From NCBI RefSeq assembly GCF_022317005.1, contig NZ_CP081006.1:4836001-4900000 (forward strand): 64,000 nucleotides of DNA, read 5' to 3'. Position 1 is the first letter of the stretch. Every line of letters starts with the position of its first letter. This stretch comes from Mycobacterium sp. IDR2000157661 (GTDB lineage Bacteria; Actinomycetota; Actinomycetes; Mycobacteriales; Mycobacteriaceae). The position numbers and the translations under genes were made by a program. The notes beneath the pieces were generated by a model. The model ran no database searches, was not told the origin of the DNA, and saw only the letters and a list, made by a program, of their open reading frames with translations. Positions 33,006 to 41,638 of the stretch are shown one piece after another.

Positions 33006-33743
33006 TCAGCGGGTGGCTTTCTTCCGCTCGATGTCGGCAAGGGCCGCGGCCAACTCGGCGCGCTGGGCCGCCGAGGTCTCCCATGCCAACTGGCGGTTCT
33101 TGACGATCTTCGCCGGTGCCCCGACCGCGATCGAGAAGTCCGGGATGTCCCCGCGCACCACCGCGTGCGAGCCGAGCACACACCCTCGTCCGATCATCGT
33201 GTTGCGCAACACGGTCACCTTGACGCCGACCCAGGTGTCCGGTCCGATCCGCACCGGGCCCTTGACGATGCCCTGGTCCTTGATCGGCACGTTGACGTCG
33301 TCCATGCGGTGGTCGAAGTCGCAGATGTAGCACCAGTCGGCCATCAGCACCGAGTCACCCAACTCGATGTCGAGGTAGGTGTTGATGACGTTGTCGCGGC
33401 CGAGCACCACCTTGTCGCCGAACCGCAGCGAGCCTTCGTGACAGCGGATCGTGTTCTTGTCGCCGATGTGCACCCACCGGCCGATCTCCATCGTCGACAG
33501 CTCCGGTGTCGCCTCGATCTCGACGCCCTTGCCGAGGAACACCATGCCGCGGGTGATGATGTGCGGGTTACGCAGTTTGAACTTCAGCAGCCGCCAGTAA
33601 CGCACCAGGTACCACGGCGTGTAGGCGTGGTTGGCCAGCACCCATTTCAGCGAGGCCAGGGTGAGGAACTTGGCCTGCCGCGGGTCACGCAACCGCGAGC
33701 CACGCCAGCGCTTGTGCAGCGGCGCACCCCACATCGTCGTCAT
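33006..33743 (-). CDS. Left-handed beta-helix acetyltransferase (Rv3034c-like)
   Basis: Protein of 245 residues with hexapeptide repeats (EIGRWVHIGDKNTIRC, VLGRDNVINTYLDIELGDSV, RIGPDTWVGVKVTVLRNTMIGRGCVLGSHAVV), a maltose/xenobiotic acetyltransferase-type trimer fold. GAPAKIVKNRQL after the helix is typical. It lies convergent to the MGLP genes, and in M. tuberculosis has been suggested to acylate MGLP (unproven). ATG 33743 or 33734 could start. Confidence 0.87.
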   Translation of the reverse strand: MTTMWGAPLHKRWRGSRLRDPRQAKFLTLASLKWVLANHAYTPWYLVRYWRLLKFKLRNPHIITRGMVFLGKGVEIEATPELSTMEIGRWVHIGDKNTIRCHEGSLRFGDKVVLGRDNVINTYLDIELGDSVLMADWCYICDFDHRMDDVNVPIKDQGIVKGPVRIGPDTWVGVKVTVLRNTMIGRGCVLGSHAVVRGDIPDFSIAVGAPAKIVKNRQLAWETSAAQRAELAAALADIERKKATR

Positions 33744-33826
33744 GGCCGGAAAGCCTACGCGAGGCCGCCCCACTCAAGCGGTTACCCTCACGTGGACTCA
33801 TGTACGAGGACAGGAGAAAGGATCGA

Positions 33827-35122
33827 GTGTTCCGGCGATTGACCGTGCTGGCTGTGCTGGTCCTGACAGTGCTGTTCACGGCGACGGTGACAGGGTGCGG
33901 GAACACCGATTCGTGGGTCGAGGCCCGCGCCGCCGACGGCTGGCCAGCTCAGTACGGCGACGCCGCCAACCGCAGCTACGAGTCCACCGCGGGTGCCGAC
34001 ACACTGCGCCTCGAGTGGATCCGATCGGTCAAGGGCCAGCTCGCCGCCGCGGTGGCGCTGGGGTCCGGCAACTACCTGGCCGCCAATGCGCAGAGCGAGG
34101 CCGGGTGTTCGCTGATGGTCTGGGAGGCCGACAACGACGCCCGCCAGCGCTGGTGCACCCGGCTGGTGCAGGGCGGCGGCGCGTCGTCACCGTTGTTCGA
34201 CGGCTTCGACAACCTGTACATCGGGCAGCCCGGCTCCATGCTCTCGTTCCCCTCGACGCAGTGGATTCGCTGGCGACGGCCCGTGATCGGGATGCCGACC
34301 ACCGCGCGCATCCTCGACCCCGGCCACCTGCTCGTCGTCACCCACCTGGGCCAGGTGCTGGTGTTCGACGCCCACCGCGGCAACGTTGTCGGATCCCCGC
34401 TGGACCTGGTGGCCGGCCTCGATCCGACGGATTCCGAGCGCGGCCTGGCCGACTGCCGAACTGCCAGGGCGCGCTGCCCGGTGGCCGCAGCGCCGGCATT
34501 CTCGGCGGCGGGCAACACGATCGTGCTCAGCCTCTGGGAGCCGAACGCCGACGCGCCCATCCTGGTCGGGCTCCGCTATCAACCCGGGGATCCGCCGCAG
34601 GTCACCCAGGAGTGGACCAGCGACGCGGTCGGCGGCGGGCCGTTGGCCAGTCCCGTGCTGTCGGCCGACGGCGAAACCGTGTACGTCAACGGCCGCGACG
34701 AGAGGCTCTGGGCGCTCAACGCCGCCGACGGCTCGGCGAAGTGGTCGGTGCCGCTGGACTACCTCGCGCAGACCCCGCCGTCGGTCTCACCGGACGGGTT
34801 GGTGGTGGCCGGCGGTGGGCCCGGCGCGCAACTCGTCGGCATCAAGGACAACGGCGACGATGGTGAGGTGCTGTGGACCCGCGAGGACGTCACCCCGTTG
34901 TCGACCTCCAGCCGGGCGGGTGCCGACGTGGCGTACACCGTCGCTCGCGACGGCGAGCAGGGGCAGACGCTGCTGGTTTTCGACCCGGCCGACGGACGCA
35001 CGCTCAACTCCTATCCGCTGCCGCGCGCGACCGGATGGCCGGTCGGCGTCTCCGTCGGTCAGGACCGCCGGGTCGTCACGGCGACCAGCGACGGGCAGGT
35101 CTACGGGTTCGCACCCGCCTAG
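33827..35122 (+). CDS. PQQ-type beta-propeller lipoprotein (Rv3035-like)
   Basis: Protein of about 431 residues. Signal FRRLTVLAVLVLTVLFTATV ends at lipobox VTGC. The mature part is a PQQ-like/WD beta-propeller with repeats such as LEWIRSVKGQLAAAVALGSG, LASPVLSADGETVYVNGRDERLWALNAADGSAKWSV and LVFDPADGRTLNSYPLP. Similar propellers act as scaffolds rather than enzymes (BamB-like). GTG 33827, with AAAGGA close upstream, puts the signal peptide at the N-terminus. Stop shares CTAG with the convergent gene. Confidence 0.87.
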   Translation: MFRRLTVLAVLVLTVLFTATVTGCGNTDSWVEARAADGWPAQYGDAANRSYESTAGADTLRLEWIRSVKGQLAAAVALGSGNYLAANAQSEAGCSLMVWEADNDARQRWCTRLVQGGGASSPLFDGFDNLYIGQPGSMLSFPSTQWIRWRRPVIGMPTTARILDPGHLLVVTHLGQVLVFDAHRGNVVGSPLDLVAGLDPTDSERGLADCRTARARCPVAAAPAFSAAGNTIVLSLWEPNADAPILVGLRYQPGDPPQVTQEWTSDAVGGGPLASPVLSADGETVYVNGRDERLWALNAADGSAKWSVPLDYLAQTPPSVSPDGLVVAGGGPGAQLVGIKDNGDDGEVLWTREDVTPLSTSSRAGADVAYTVARDGEQGQTLLVFDPADGRTLNSYPLPRATGWPVGVSVGQDRRVVTATSDGQVYGFAPA

Positions 35123-36006
35123 GTCCACGCCCGCTCCCGCCACCGCCATGCGCTGTCGCGCAGGAACTCGGCCAATGTGCGCGGCGGCCGGCCGAGCAGG
35201 CGACACACCTCGTCGGTGATCGGCTGGTTGCGGCCCAGTCGGGTGAGCGTGTAGACCGCGCTCATGAATCCGATCGTGTCCCACCCCACGCCGCGAGCGC
35301 GCAGCCGACGGGCGAATCGCAGCAATCCCGGATCGGTGTAGGACACCCGGTGACCCAACTCGGCCGACAGCGCTGACGCGACCTCCGCCATCGTCAACGC
35401 GGCGGGACCGGTCAAATGGTGCACCACGTTTCGGTGGCTCTGCGGTTCGTTGAGCGCCGACACCGCGACAGCGGCCGCGTCGCGGGCGTCGAGGAAGGTG
35501 GTGCGGCCGTTCCCGGCGGGAATGAACAGCTCCCGGTGCTCGACGATGTCGACGCCGTGGGTGGAGATCTGCCGGTGCAGGTTCTGCATGAAGAAGCTGC
35601 AGCGCAGCACGGTCCATGTCATGGGGCCGTCGCGCAACGCCGACTCCACCGTGTGGTGCGGGATGAACCGCGCCCGGTCCGCGCCGAACACCGACACGTA
35701 GACCACATGCCTGCAGCCCGCGCGCAGCGCCGCCTCGATGAACGGAACGATGGCCCGCCGCGCCGCCCGGTTACCGGGCAGTGGGAACAGCAGGAACAAC
35801 ACCTCGACGCCGTCGAGGGCGCCCGGCCAGGTGGATTGGTCGAAGAAGTCCAGGGCCGCCACCTCGGCGGACGTGTCGGCGAGGCGGGTGCGCAGCGCGT
35901 CGGGATGGCGGCTGGCGACCCGCCACCCGGTAGCCGTCCCCGGCGCGGCCAGCAGGTCGACCAACTCCGCGCCCACGTGGCCGGAGGGCCCGGTGACCAA
36001 CAGCAC
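35119..36006 (-). CDS. NmrA-like NAD(P)-binding protein
   Basis: Atypical SDR of 295 residues: Rossmann motif TGPSGHVGAELVDLL at residues ~5-20, AALDFFDQSTWPGALDGVEVLFLL, YVSVFGADRARFIPHHTVESAL and FMQNLHRQI. NmrA/HSCARG-type proteins often sense NAD(P) or reduce quinones. The classical Tyr-x-x-x-Lys is absent, so catalysis is uncertain. Not matched to an expected M. tuberculosis gene at this position. GTG start at 36006. Confidence 0.8.
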   Translation of the reverse strand: MLLVTGPSGHVGAELVDLLAAPGTATGWRVASRHPDALRTRLADTSAEVAALDFFDQSTWPGALDGVEVLFLLFPLPGNRAARRAIVPFIEAALRAGCRHVVYVSVFGADRARFIPHHTVESALRDGPMTWTVLRCSFFMQNLHRQISTHGVDIVEHRELFIPAGNGRTTFLDARDAAAVAVSALNEPQSHRNVVHHLTGPAALTMAEVASALSAELGHRVSYTDPGLLRFARRLRARGVGWDTIGFMSAVYTLTRLGRNQPITDEVCRLLGRPPRTLAEFLRDSAWRWRERAWT

Positions 36007-36021
36007 CGTCGAGGCGTCCGC

Positions 36022-36717
36022 TCAGAGCGCCAGCAGGGGCGCGACCGCCGCACGCGGCACCGTCGCCTGCACCGGTCCCGCGCCGTCGGCCAACAGCTCA
36101 CCCTCGCTGAAGAAGAACGTCAATGAGTCATCGGTCAACGCGAAGTTCTGATAGTTGGCCGGGTCCAGTCCGGTCCCCTCCGGCACCGGGTCGACGATCC
36201 CCTGCTGGTTCTGCAGGTACCTGTTGATCTCGGGGTAGATGACGTCCAGCGGCTTGGACCCCGGCCGGAACAGCGTGTCGAACGTGATCGGCGCCTTCTT
36301 GCCGACGTTCCAGTTGAAGGCCTGGTAGTACGTCTGCGGGCGCTGCCCCCCGACGTTCTGCCAGACGGTGAACACCACGCTGCGGGTGCCGGCGGTGGGC
36401 GGACCCGAGCGGTACCCGACGCCCTCAGCGTCCAGTTCGTAGGGCCGGTTGTAGGTGTCGGGATCCTGGGCGACGTTGACGAAGCCGTCGCGGGCCTGGG
36501 TGAGGTAGGCGACGACCGGCCGCGCGTCCGGGTAGTCGTCGGGAAAGCTCATGTCGAGGGTGTACATCGGGTTCTGCACCTGAACGCGGCACATGCCATC
36601 CGCGTCGACGGCCCCCTGCAGGTCCAGGCATGCCGTCTGCGCCGCGGCCACCGGCACGCCGGTCGAGCCGGCGACAACAGCGGCTGCCAGCACGGCAGCC
36701 CACCTGGAAAAGCGCAT
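36022..36717 (-). CDS. Secreted DUF3298-type protein, TB22.2-like (Rv3036c)
   Basis: Protein of 231 residues with a signal peptide (RFSRWAAVLAAAVVAGSTG, cleavage near AAA-QT). The mature part has a PdaC/RsiV-like DUF3298 region (YQAFNWNVGKKAPITFDTLFRPG, EINRYLQNQQG, FALTDDSLTFFFSEGEL). The orthologue TB22.2 is a secreted antigen reported to have esterase activity; no Ser-hydrolase motif is obvious here. It is 15 nt upstream of the NmrA-like gene and may be co-transcribed. Confidence 0.87.
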   Translation of the reverse strand: MRFSRWAAVLAAAVVAGSTGVPVAAAQTACLDLQGAVDADGMCRVQVQNPMYTLDMSFPDDYPDARPVVAYLTQARDGFVNVAQDPDTYNRPYELDAEGVGYRSGPPTAGTRSVVFTVWQNVGGQRPQTYYQAFNWNVGKKAPITFDTLFRPGSKPLDVIYPEINRYLQNQQGIVDPVPEGTGLDPANYQNFALTDDSLTFFFSEGELLADGAGPVQATVPRAAVAPLLAL

Positions 36718-36815
36718 CGTCTCAGAAGTCCTTCAGGTCGGCGCCGGTTCGGATACCGGCGCGTCACCGCCCAGGGTACGTGGCCGTCGAGCGCACATCG
36801 GGAAGAGCGGGAAAT

Positions 36816-37985
36816 CTACCGCGACGGACGGCAGACGAATGCCGTTGCCTTGCTTGCCGCCCCGGTCCCGAGGCGCACGATGACGACCGACGCCCGCTGC
36901 GACCCGCGCAGCCGCAGCCGCGGCCGCAGCGCGTCCGGGTCCACCGCGACGCCGCGCACCAGGATCTCGACCGCGCCGACGTCGTGGGCCGAAAGCGCCT
37001 GGCGCAGCCGCCGTTCGCTGTAGGCGAGCGCGTCGATCACCTCGAAACCGCGTACGCCGTCGGGTAGACGGTCCCCGGAAAGGTAGGCGATGTCACGGTC
37101 GAGCTGCCACAGGCCGTGCCGGGCGGCGTACTGGCGCACCAGCCCCGCGCGCACGACGGCGCCGTCGGGCTCGACGATCCACCGGCCCGCGGGCGCGACC
37201 GCGCACTCGTCGGGCTCGGCGTCGGTGATGTCCTCCCCGGTGTCGAGAACCGTGGCCCGGCGGCGCACACCGGGCTGCGCCAGACCTGCCGACCACAGAC
37301 ACGCCTCCCGGACGCTGCCGCCCAGCGACGTGATCTCGATCTCACCGGCGAAGCCCAGTGCCACCACGGCGTCGAAGTCGACTCCGGGAGCACACTTCAC
37401 GACCGTCTCGCGGGCGCGGTACACCTCGAGCAGGGCGTCCAGCGCGGGCGTGTAGGCGCGCGGGTCGAATCGGCGCCGCCCGGCGCTGCGCCGCGCCGGA
37501 TCCAGCACGACGACCGAGTCGCGGGTGATCGGACGCAACGCGTCGGCCCGGCAGAGCGCCACCCCCGCGACATTGTGCCGGGCCATCGCCAGCCGGACGG
37601 GGTCGATGTCGCTGCCGACAAGGAGCTCAGCCGAGTCCCGAAGGTGCGCAAGCTCGGTGCCGATCGAGCAGGTCGCATCGTGCACGCGCGCGCCGGCCAG
37701 CCGGCGGGCCCGGTGCCGGGAGACCGGCTCGGCGGTGGCCTGCTGCAGCGCCTCGTCGGTGAACAGCCAACCGTGGGCGTGCGGCAGTTTGGCGGCGGCT
37801 CGCCGGCGCAGCACCGTCGTCTCCACCAGTGCCGCAGCACGCCGGCCGAACTGCGAACGCACCCAGTCGATGTCGCTGACCAAGCTGGCGTCGGTCAGTT
37901 CCAGCGCGGCGACCGCCGCCAACGCCTGCGAACCGGCCTCGCTGCGCAGATAGCCGACGTCCTCGACCGAGAACGCGACGGTCAT
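36816..37985 (-). CDS. THUMP-like class I SAM methyltransferase (Rv3037c-like)
   Basis: Protein of 389 residues. The N-terminal helical part (YLRSEAGSQALAAVAALELTDASL) precedes a Rossmann methyltransferase core: ARVHDATCSIGTELAHL, LVGSDIDPVRLAMARHNVAG and VVVLDPARRSAGRRRFDP in place of DPPY. The C-terminal THUMP-like region follows (GGSVREACLWSAG, RWIVEPDGAVVRAGLV). Nucleic-acid or glycan targets are both possible; in M. tuberculosis it is listed among MGLP-locus methyltransferases. ATG 37985 overlaps the upstream stop by ATGA. Confidence 0.83.
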   Translation of the reverse strand: MTVAFSVEDVGYLRSEAGSQALAAVAALELTDASLVSDIDWVRSQFGRRAAALVETTVLRRRAAAKLPHAHGWLFTDEALQQATAEPVSRHRARRLAGARVHDATCSIGTELAHLRDSAELLVGSDIDPVRLAMARHNVAGVALCRADALRPITRDSVVVLDPARRSAGRRRFDPRAYTPALDALLEVYRARETVVKCAPGVDFDAVVALGFAGEIEITSLGGSVREACLWSAGLAQPGVRRRATVLDTGEDITDAEPDECAVAPAGRWIVEPDGAVVRAGLVRQYAARHGLWQLDRDIAYLSGDRLPDGVRGFEVIDALAYSERRLRQALSAHDVGAVEILVRGVAVDPDALRPRLRLRGSQRASVVIVRLGTGAASKATAFVCRPSR

Positions 37986-38983
37986 TCCGCGGCTGGCTTG
38001 ACCCCGGTCACCATCACGTTGTAGAACCAGCCCTTCGGCACGACCTGCCGCCAGATGGTGTGATCCACCCACGACAACGCGATCCAGCTGTTGAAGGCGA
38101 ACTTGGCCCAGCCCCAGCCCAGTCGACCCGGGGGCACCGCAGCCTCGAAGGTGCGCAGCGGCCAGCCGAGCATCGCGGCGGTGAACTCGGTGGTGGCGGT
38201 CGAGACGTCGACGGCGCCTGCGTTGCCCGCCATGCGCTCCAGGTCGGCGGGCGAAAACGTGTGCAGGTCGACGATCGCCTCCAACGCCGCCGCCCGCGAC
38301 GACTCGTCGAGTTCGGCCCGCGGCCGGCGCCATCCCGACAGGCCCGGCAGTCTCGTCACGTTGGTGACGGCTCGCCAGGTCAGCGTCGACAACGGCCGGG
38401 CGTAGTTCTCCCCGGCGTTCGTCGGCTCGCCGGCGAAGATGAACCGTCCGCCGGGCTTGAGCACTCGGACCACTTCGCGCAGTGACTGTACGACATCGGG
38501 GATGTGGTGCAGCACGGCGTGTCCGACCACGAGGTCGAAGCTGTCGTCGTCGTACGGGATGCCCTCGGCGTCAGCGACCCGGCCGTCCACATCCAGTCCG
38601 AGGTTCTCGCCGTTGCGCACGGCCACCTTCACCATGCCCGGCGACAGATCGGTGACCGAACCGCGCCGCGCGACCCCGGCCTGGATCAGGTTGAGCAGAA
38701 AGAAGCCGCTGCCGCAGCCCAACTCCAGCGCGTTGTCGTAGGGCAGTTCGCGCTGCTCGGAGTAGGGCACCGTCGCGTCGAACAGGTCGCGCGCATAGTC
38801 CACGCAGCGCTTGTCGTAGGAGATCGACCACTTCTCGTCGTAGCTCTCGGCCTCCCAGTCGTGGTAGAGCACCTGCGCGAGCTTGGAGTCGTGGCGGGCG
38901 GCCTCCACCTGTTCCGCGGTGGCGTGCGGGTTCGGCGCCGGAGCCGCTTCGGCGACATCGGATCGGCGATCGGTGGTCGTCAT
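37982..38983 (-). CDS. SAM-dependent methyltransferase (Rv3038c-like)
   Basis: Protein of 333 residues with a class I core: ALELGCGSGFFLLNLIQAG, VTDLSPGMVKVAVRNGE, FDLVVGHAVLHHIPDV and LREVVRVLKPGGRFIFAGEPTN. The C-terminal third, with EFTAAMLGWPLRTFEAAVPP and WAKFAFNSWIALSWVDHTIW, is hydrophobic and may contact membrane. Resembles UbiE-type small-molecule methyltransferases. It lies 12 nt downstream of the echA17-like gene and couples to the next methyltransferase. Confidence 0.87.
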   Translation of the reverse strand: MTTTDRRSDVAEAAPAPNPHATAEQVEAARHDSKLAQVLYHDWEAESYDEKWSISYDKRCVDYARDLFDATVPYSEQRELPYDNALELGCGSGFFLLNLIQAGVARRGSVTDLSPGMVKVAVRNGENLGLDVDGRVADAEGIPYDDDSFDLVVGHAVLHHIPDVVQSLREVVRVLKPGGRFIFAGEPTNAGENYARPLSTLTWRAVTNVTRLPGLSGWRRPRAELDESSRAAALEAIVDLHTFSPADLERMAGNAGAVDVSTATTEFTAAMLGWPLRTFEAAVPPGRLGWGWAKFAFNSWIALSWVDHTIWRQVVPKGWFYNVMVTGVKPAAE

Positions 38984-38994
38984 AACAGGGCAGC

Positions 38995-39642
38995 CTAGAG
39001 GCCGAACGTGGCCTTGGCGGCAGCCAGTACCCGCGGCGGATGCTCGACGAACCGCCGCGCCCAGGCCACCGCCGCGTCGTAGACCGCGTCCGGCGCGCTC
39101 AGCTCGTCGATCAGGCCGAGCGCCAGCGCCTCCTTGGCATCGACGAAGCGGCCGCTGTAGACCAGGTCCTTGGCCTTGCTCAGGCCGACGGCCCCGGCCA
39201 GCCGGGAAGTGCCGCCGGCGGGCACCAGCCCGGCGAGGATCTCGGTCACGCCGAATTTGGCGTTGTCACCGGACACTCGCCAGTCGGCCGCCAGCGCCAG
39301 CGTCAGGCCGCCGCCCAGCGCGTAGCCGGTGATGGCGGCGACGGTGGGTCTTGGGATGGCGGTGACGGCGTCGATCGCCAGTCGGCAGTCGCGCGCGGCC
39401 AGCGCGGACTCGTCGGCGTTCAGTGTCCGCAGTTCGGGGACGTCGTCGCCGGCGGAGAAGATCTCGTGCCCGCCGAAGAGGATCACCGCGTGGATGTCCT
39501 CACGACCGCCCAGGGAGGTTGCGGCGCCCACCAGCTCCCGGTACACCTGCCGGGTCAGCGCGTTGGTCGGCGGCCGCGAGAGCAGCAGCGTGGCGACGCC
39601 GGGCTGGCTGTCGCTGGTGTGGACGGAGACGAACTCGCTCAT
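38995..39642 (-). CDS. echA17: Crotonase-family protein, short EchA17-like
   Basis: Protein of 215 residues, about 40 shorter than typical crotonases (~255); the C-terminal helices are absent and the next gene starts 12 nt on. Oxyanion-hole loop HEIFSAGDDVPEL and ALGGGLTLALAADW are intact, and the Glu of VTEILAGLVPAGGTSRL (hydratase Glu164) is present. The other hydratase Glu (144 position) is Thr in GGLTLAL. It is probably not a classical enoyl-CoA hydratase. ATG 39642 overlaps the NUDIX stop (ATGA). Confidence 0.85.
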   Translation of the reverse strand: MSEFVSVHTSDSQPGVATLLLSRPPTNALTRQVYRELVGAATSLGGREDIHAVILFGGHEIFSAGDDVPELRTLNADESALAARDCRLAIDAVTAIPRPTVAAITGYALGGGLTLALAADWRVSGDNAKFGVTEILAGLVPAGGTSRLAGAVGLSKAKDLVYSGRFVDAKEALALGLIDELSAPDAVYDAAVAWARRFVEHPPRVLAAAKATFGL

Positions 39643-40496
39643 GTCGGCCGCGCGCCGCGTCCGTAACCCTCGGGTGCGCGGCGGTTACGCGCGGCGTTGT
39701 ACCGGTCGCTGTTGAAGAACTCGATCTCCCAGTTGCCGGTGTCCTCGTTCGCCGCCAGGTGCGGCTCCACCGCGAAGATCTGGCGTTCGACGGCCAGCAC
39801 CTCGGCGACGGTGCGGCCGTTGAGCGAGTCCAGCTGCGTCCAGGTGGGCGGCAGCAGGAAGGTGCGCCCGTCGGCGAAGTCGTCGAGTCCCTGCTGCGGG
39901 GTGATCCAGTCGGCCCTGTCGGTCTCGGTGTTGTCGCCGTCGGCCAGCTGGCCGTCCGGGATGGCGCCGACGAAGAAGTAGGTGTCGTAGCGGCGGGTGC
40001 GCTCCTCCTTCGGCGTCACCCAGTTCGCCCACGGCCGCAGCAGGTCCGCGCGCAGCATGAGGTTCTCGGCTCGCAGGAAGTCGGCGAAGGACAACGACCG
40101 GTCCACCAGCGCCGCCCGCTGCCTGCCGTAGACCGAGGCGTCGTCGACGAGCTTGTCGGGATCGTCGGCCGCGCCGGCGAACAGCACGCCCGACTCCTCG
40201 AAGGTCTCGCGCGCCGCGGCGCACACCAGCGCCTGGGCCAGGTCGGTCTCGATACCGAACCGCTCGGCCCACCAGGCGGGTTCGGGTCCGAACCAGGCGA
40301 TGTCGGCGTTGCGGTCCCGGTCGTCGACGCCACCGCCGGGGAAAACCATCACCCCCGCGACGAAGTCCATCGCCGAGTGTCGACGCATCAAGAACACCTC
40401 GAGTCGCCCGGCATCGCCGGCGCGGCTGTCCCGGATCAGCATGACGGTCGCGGCCGGCCGCGGGGTCAGCGGTTGTTCGGCTGCTTCTTCTGTCAC
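39639..40496 (-). CDS. NUDIX hydrolase, NUDT19-like (Rv3040c)
   Basis: Protein of 285 residues. The N-terminal strand region RPAATVMLIRD leads to FVAGVMVFPGGGVDD, and the NUDIX box is completed ~50 residues later by ALVCAAARETFEESGVLF, the long-insert arrangement of NUDT19/acyl-CoA diphosphatases. RETFEESG supplies the metal-binding Glu residues. CoA or acyl-CoA hydrolysis is inferred, and fits the neighbouring crotonase. GTG 40496 overlaps the ABC stop (GTGA). Confidence 0.87.
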   Translation of the reverse strand: MTEEAAEQPLTPRPAATVMLIRDSRAGDAGRLEVFLMRRHSAMDFVAGVMVFPGGGVDDRDRNADIAWFGPEPAWWAERFGIETDLAQALVCAAARETFEESGVLFAGAADDPDKLVDDASVYGRQRAALVDRSLSFADFLRAENLMLRADLLRPWANWVTPKEERTRRYDTYFFVGAIPDGQLADGDNTETDRADWITPQQGLDDFADGRTFLLPPTWTQLDSLNGRTVAEVLAVERQIFAVEPHLAANEDTGNWEIEFFNSDRYNAARNRRAPEGYGRGARPT

Positions 40497-41335
40497 GCCC
40501 GTCTCCTGTGCGCCGCCCGGGTCCTGGCGCGCCGCGCGAAGTACCTGCCGTCGGACACCTCGAGCGCGATCGCCTGGCCGAACGCCTTGGACAGGTTGTC
40601 GGCGGTCAGCACGTCGGGCAGCAGACCGGAGGCCACGGTCTTGCCCTCGGACAGGATCAGCCCGTGCGAGAAGCCGCGTGGGATCTCCTCGACATGGTGG
40701 GTCACCAGCACCATCGCGGGCGAGTCCGCGTCGGCGGCCAGGTCTTCGAGCCGCGCCAGCAGTTCCTCGCGCCCGCCGAGATCCAGGCCCGCGGCAGGCT
40801 CGTCGAGCAGGAGCAGTTCGGGGTCGGTCATCATCGACCGCGCGATCAACACCCGCTTGCGCTCGCCTTCGGACAGTGTGCCGTACATCCGCTCGGCCAG
40901 GTGCTCGGCGCCGACGCTTTCCAGCATGTCGACCGCCTGCTCGTAGTCCCTGTCGTCGTACTGCTCGCGCCAGCGGCCCATGACCGCGTAGCCGGCGGAC
41001 ACCACCAGGTCGCGGACCACTTCGCCGTCGGGCACCCGCTGCGACAGCGCCGAACTGCTGAGCCCGACCCGCGCCCGCAGCTCGGACATGTCGGTCCGGC
41101 CCAACCGCTCGCCCAGCACGAACGCGGTTCCCGACGACGGATGCTCGAGCGCGGCGGCGATGCGCAACAGCGACGTCTTGCCCGCTCCGTTGGGCCCGAT
41201 GACCACCCAGCGTTCGTCGAGTTCCACCGACCAGGTGATCGGACCGACGAGGGTCTGACCGCCACGCCGCAAAGTCACCTTCGCGAAGTCGATCAGCAGG
41301 TCGGGGTCGACTGCATCTCCTTCGGCGACAGGCAC
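40493..41335 (-). CDS. ABC transporter ATP-binding protein (Rv3041c-like)
   Basis: ATPase of about 280 residues: Walker A GPNGAGKTSLLR (~res 47), ABC signature TLSEGERKRVLIARSMM, Walker B PELLLLDEPAAGLDL and switch His in LVTHHVEEI. No permease gene is adjacent, so it may be a soluble ABC protein (YlmA/ModF-like) or serve a remote permease. GTG 41335 is favoured because TACGAT (41342-41347) is 6 nt upstream; ATG 41359 would start inside or before that box. Confidence 0.87.
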   Translation of the reverse strand: MPVAEGDAVDPDLLIDFAKVTLRRGGQTLVGPITWSVELDERWVVIGPNGAGKTSLLRIAAALEHPSSGTAFVLGERLGRTDMSELRARVGLSSSALSQRVPDGEVVRDLVVSAGYAVMGRWREQYDDRDYEQAVDMLESVGAEHLAERMYGTLSEGERKRVLIARSMMTDPELLLLDEPAAGLDLGGREELLARLEDLAADADSPAMVLVTHHVEEIPRGFSHGLILSEGKTVASGLLPDVLTADNLSKAFGQAIALEVSDGRYFARRARTRAAHRRRA

Positions 41336-41419
41336 CCGACCATCGTAGTGAAGCGCCATCGGCGTGATTGCGTGCGCCCAGCGCTCGTTTTCATACCCAC
41401 TTCGCCCACCGGCGCGCCG

Positions 41420-41575
41420 CTACGCGTGGTGCGGGAAGCGCATCCGAATGAGGTCCAGTTCCCGGGCCGTGCGTTCGGCGTCGCGGTCCAGGCAGTCCAC
41501 GTAGGAGTCGGGCGCCTGCCAGCTGAGCAGATCGGTCAGCCGATGCCCCAAACGAGGTATCCAGTTCATGCTCAT
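41420..41575 (-). CDS. Small conserved-looking protein, 51 residues
   Basis: An ORF from ATG 41575 (or 41569) to TAG encodes MSMNWIPRLGHRLTDLLSWQ and ends ARELDLIRMRFPHHA. Third-position GC is high and the product is amphipathic with a balanced charge, features of a real small gene. It is divergent from the MocR regulator by 63 nt, so that regulator may control it. Not recognised as a named family. Confidence 0.55.
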   Translation of the reverse strand: MSMNWIPRLGHRLTDLLSWQAPDSYVDCLDRDAERTARELDLIRMRFPHHA

Positions 41576-41614
41576 GGCCTCGATAGTCGCCGTCCAGTGG
41601 CTTGCTTATCAATA

Positions 41615-41634
41615 GCCAGTTGACCCATACTGGC
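41615..41634. promoter_or_regulatory. Inverted repeat at the mocR promoter
   Basis: GCCAGT-N8-ACTGGC lies just before the mocR start at 41639. A further CCAGT occurs at 41594-41598. A promoter TTGCTT (41602-41607)-N18-CATACT (41626-41631) overlaps the repeat, with the start codon 7 nt beyond the -10, consistent with autoregulation and a leaderless message. Confidence 0.55.
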
Positions 41635-41638
41635 CTCA

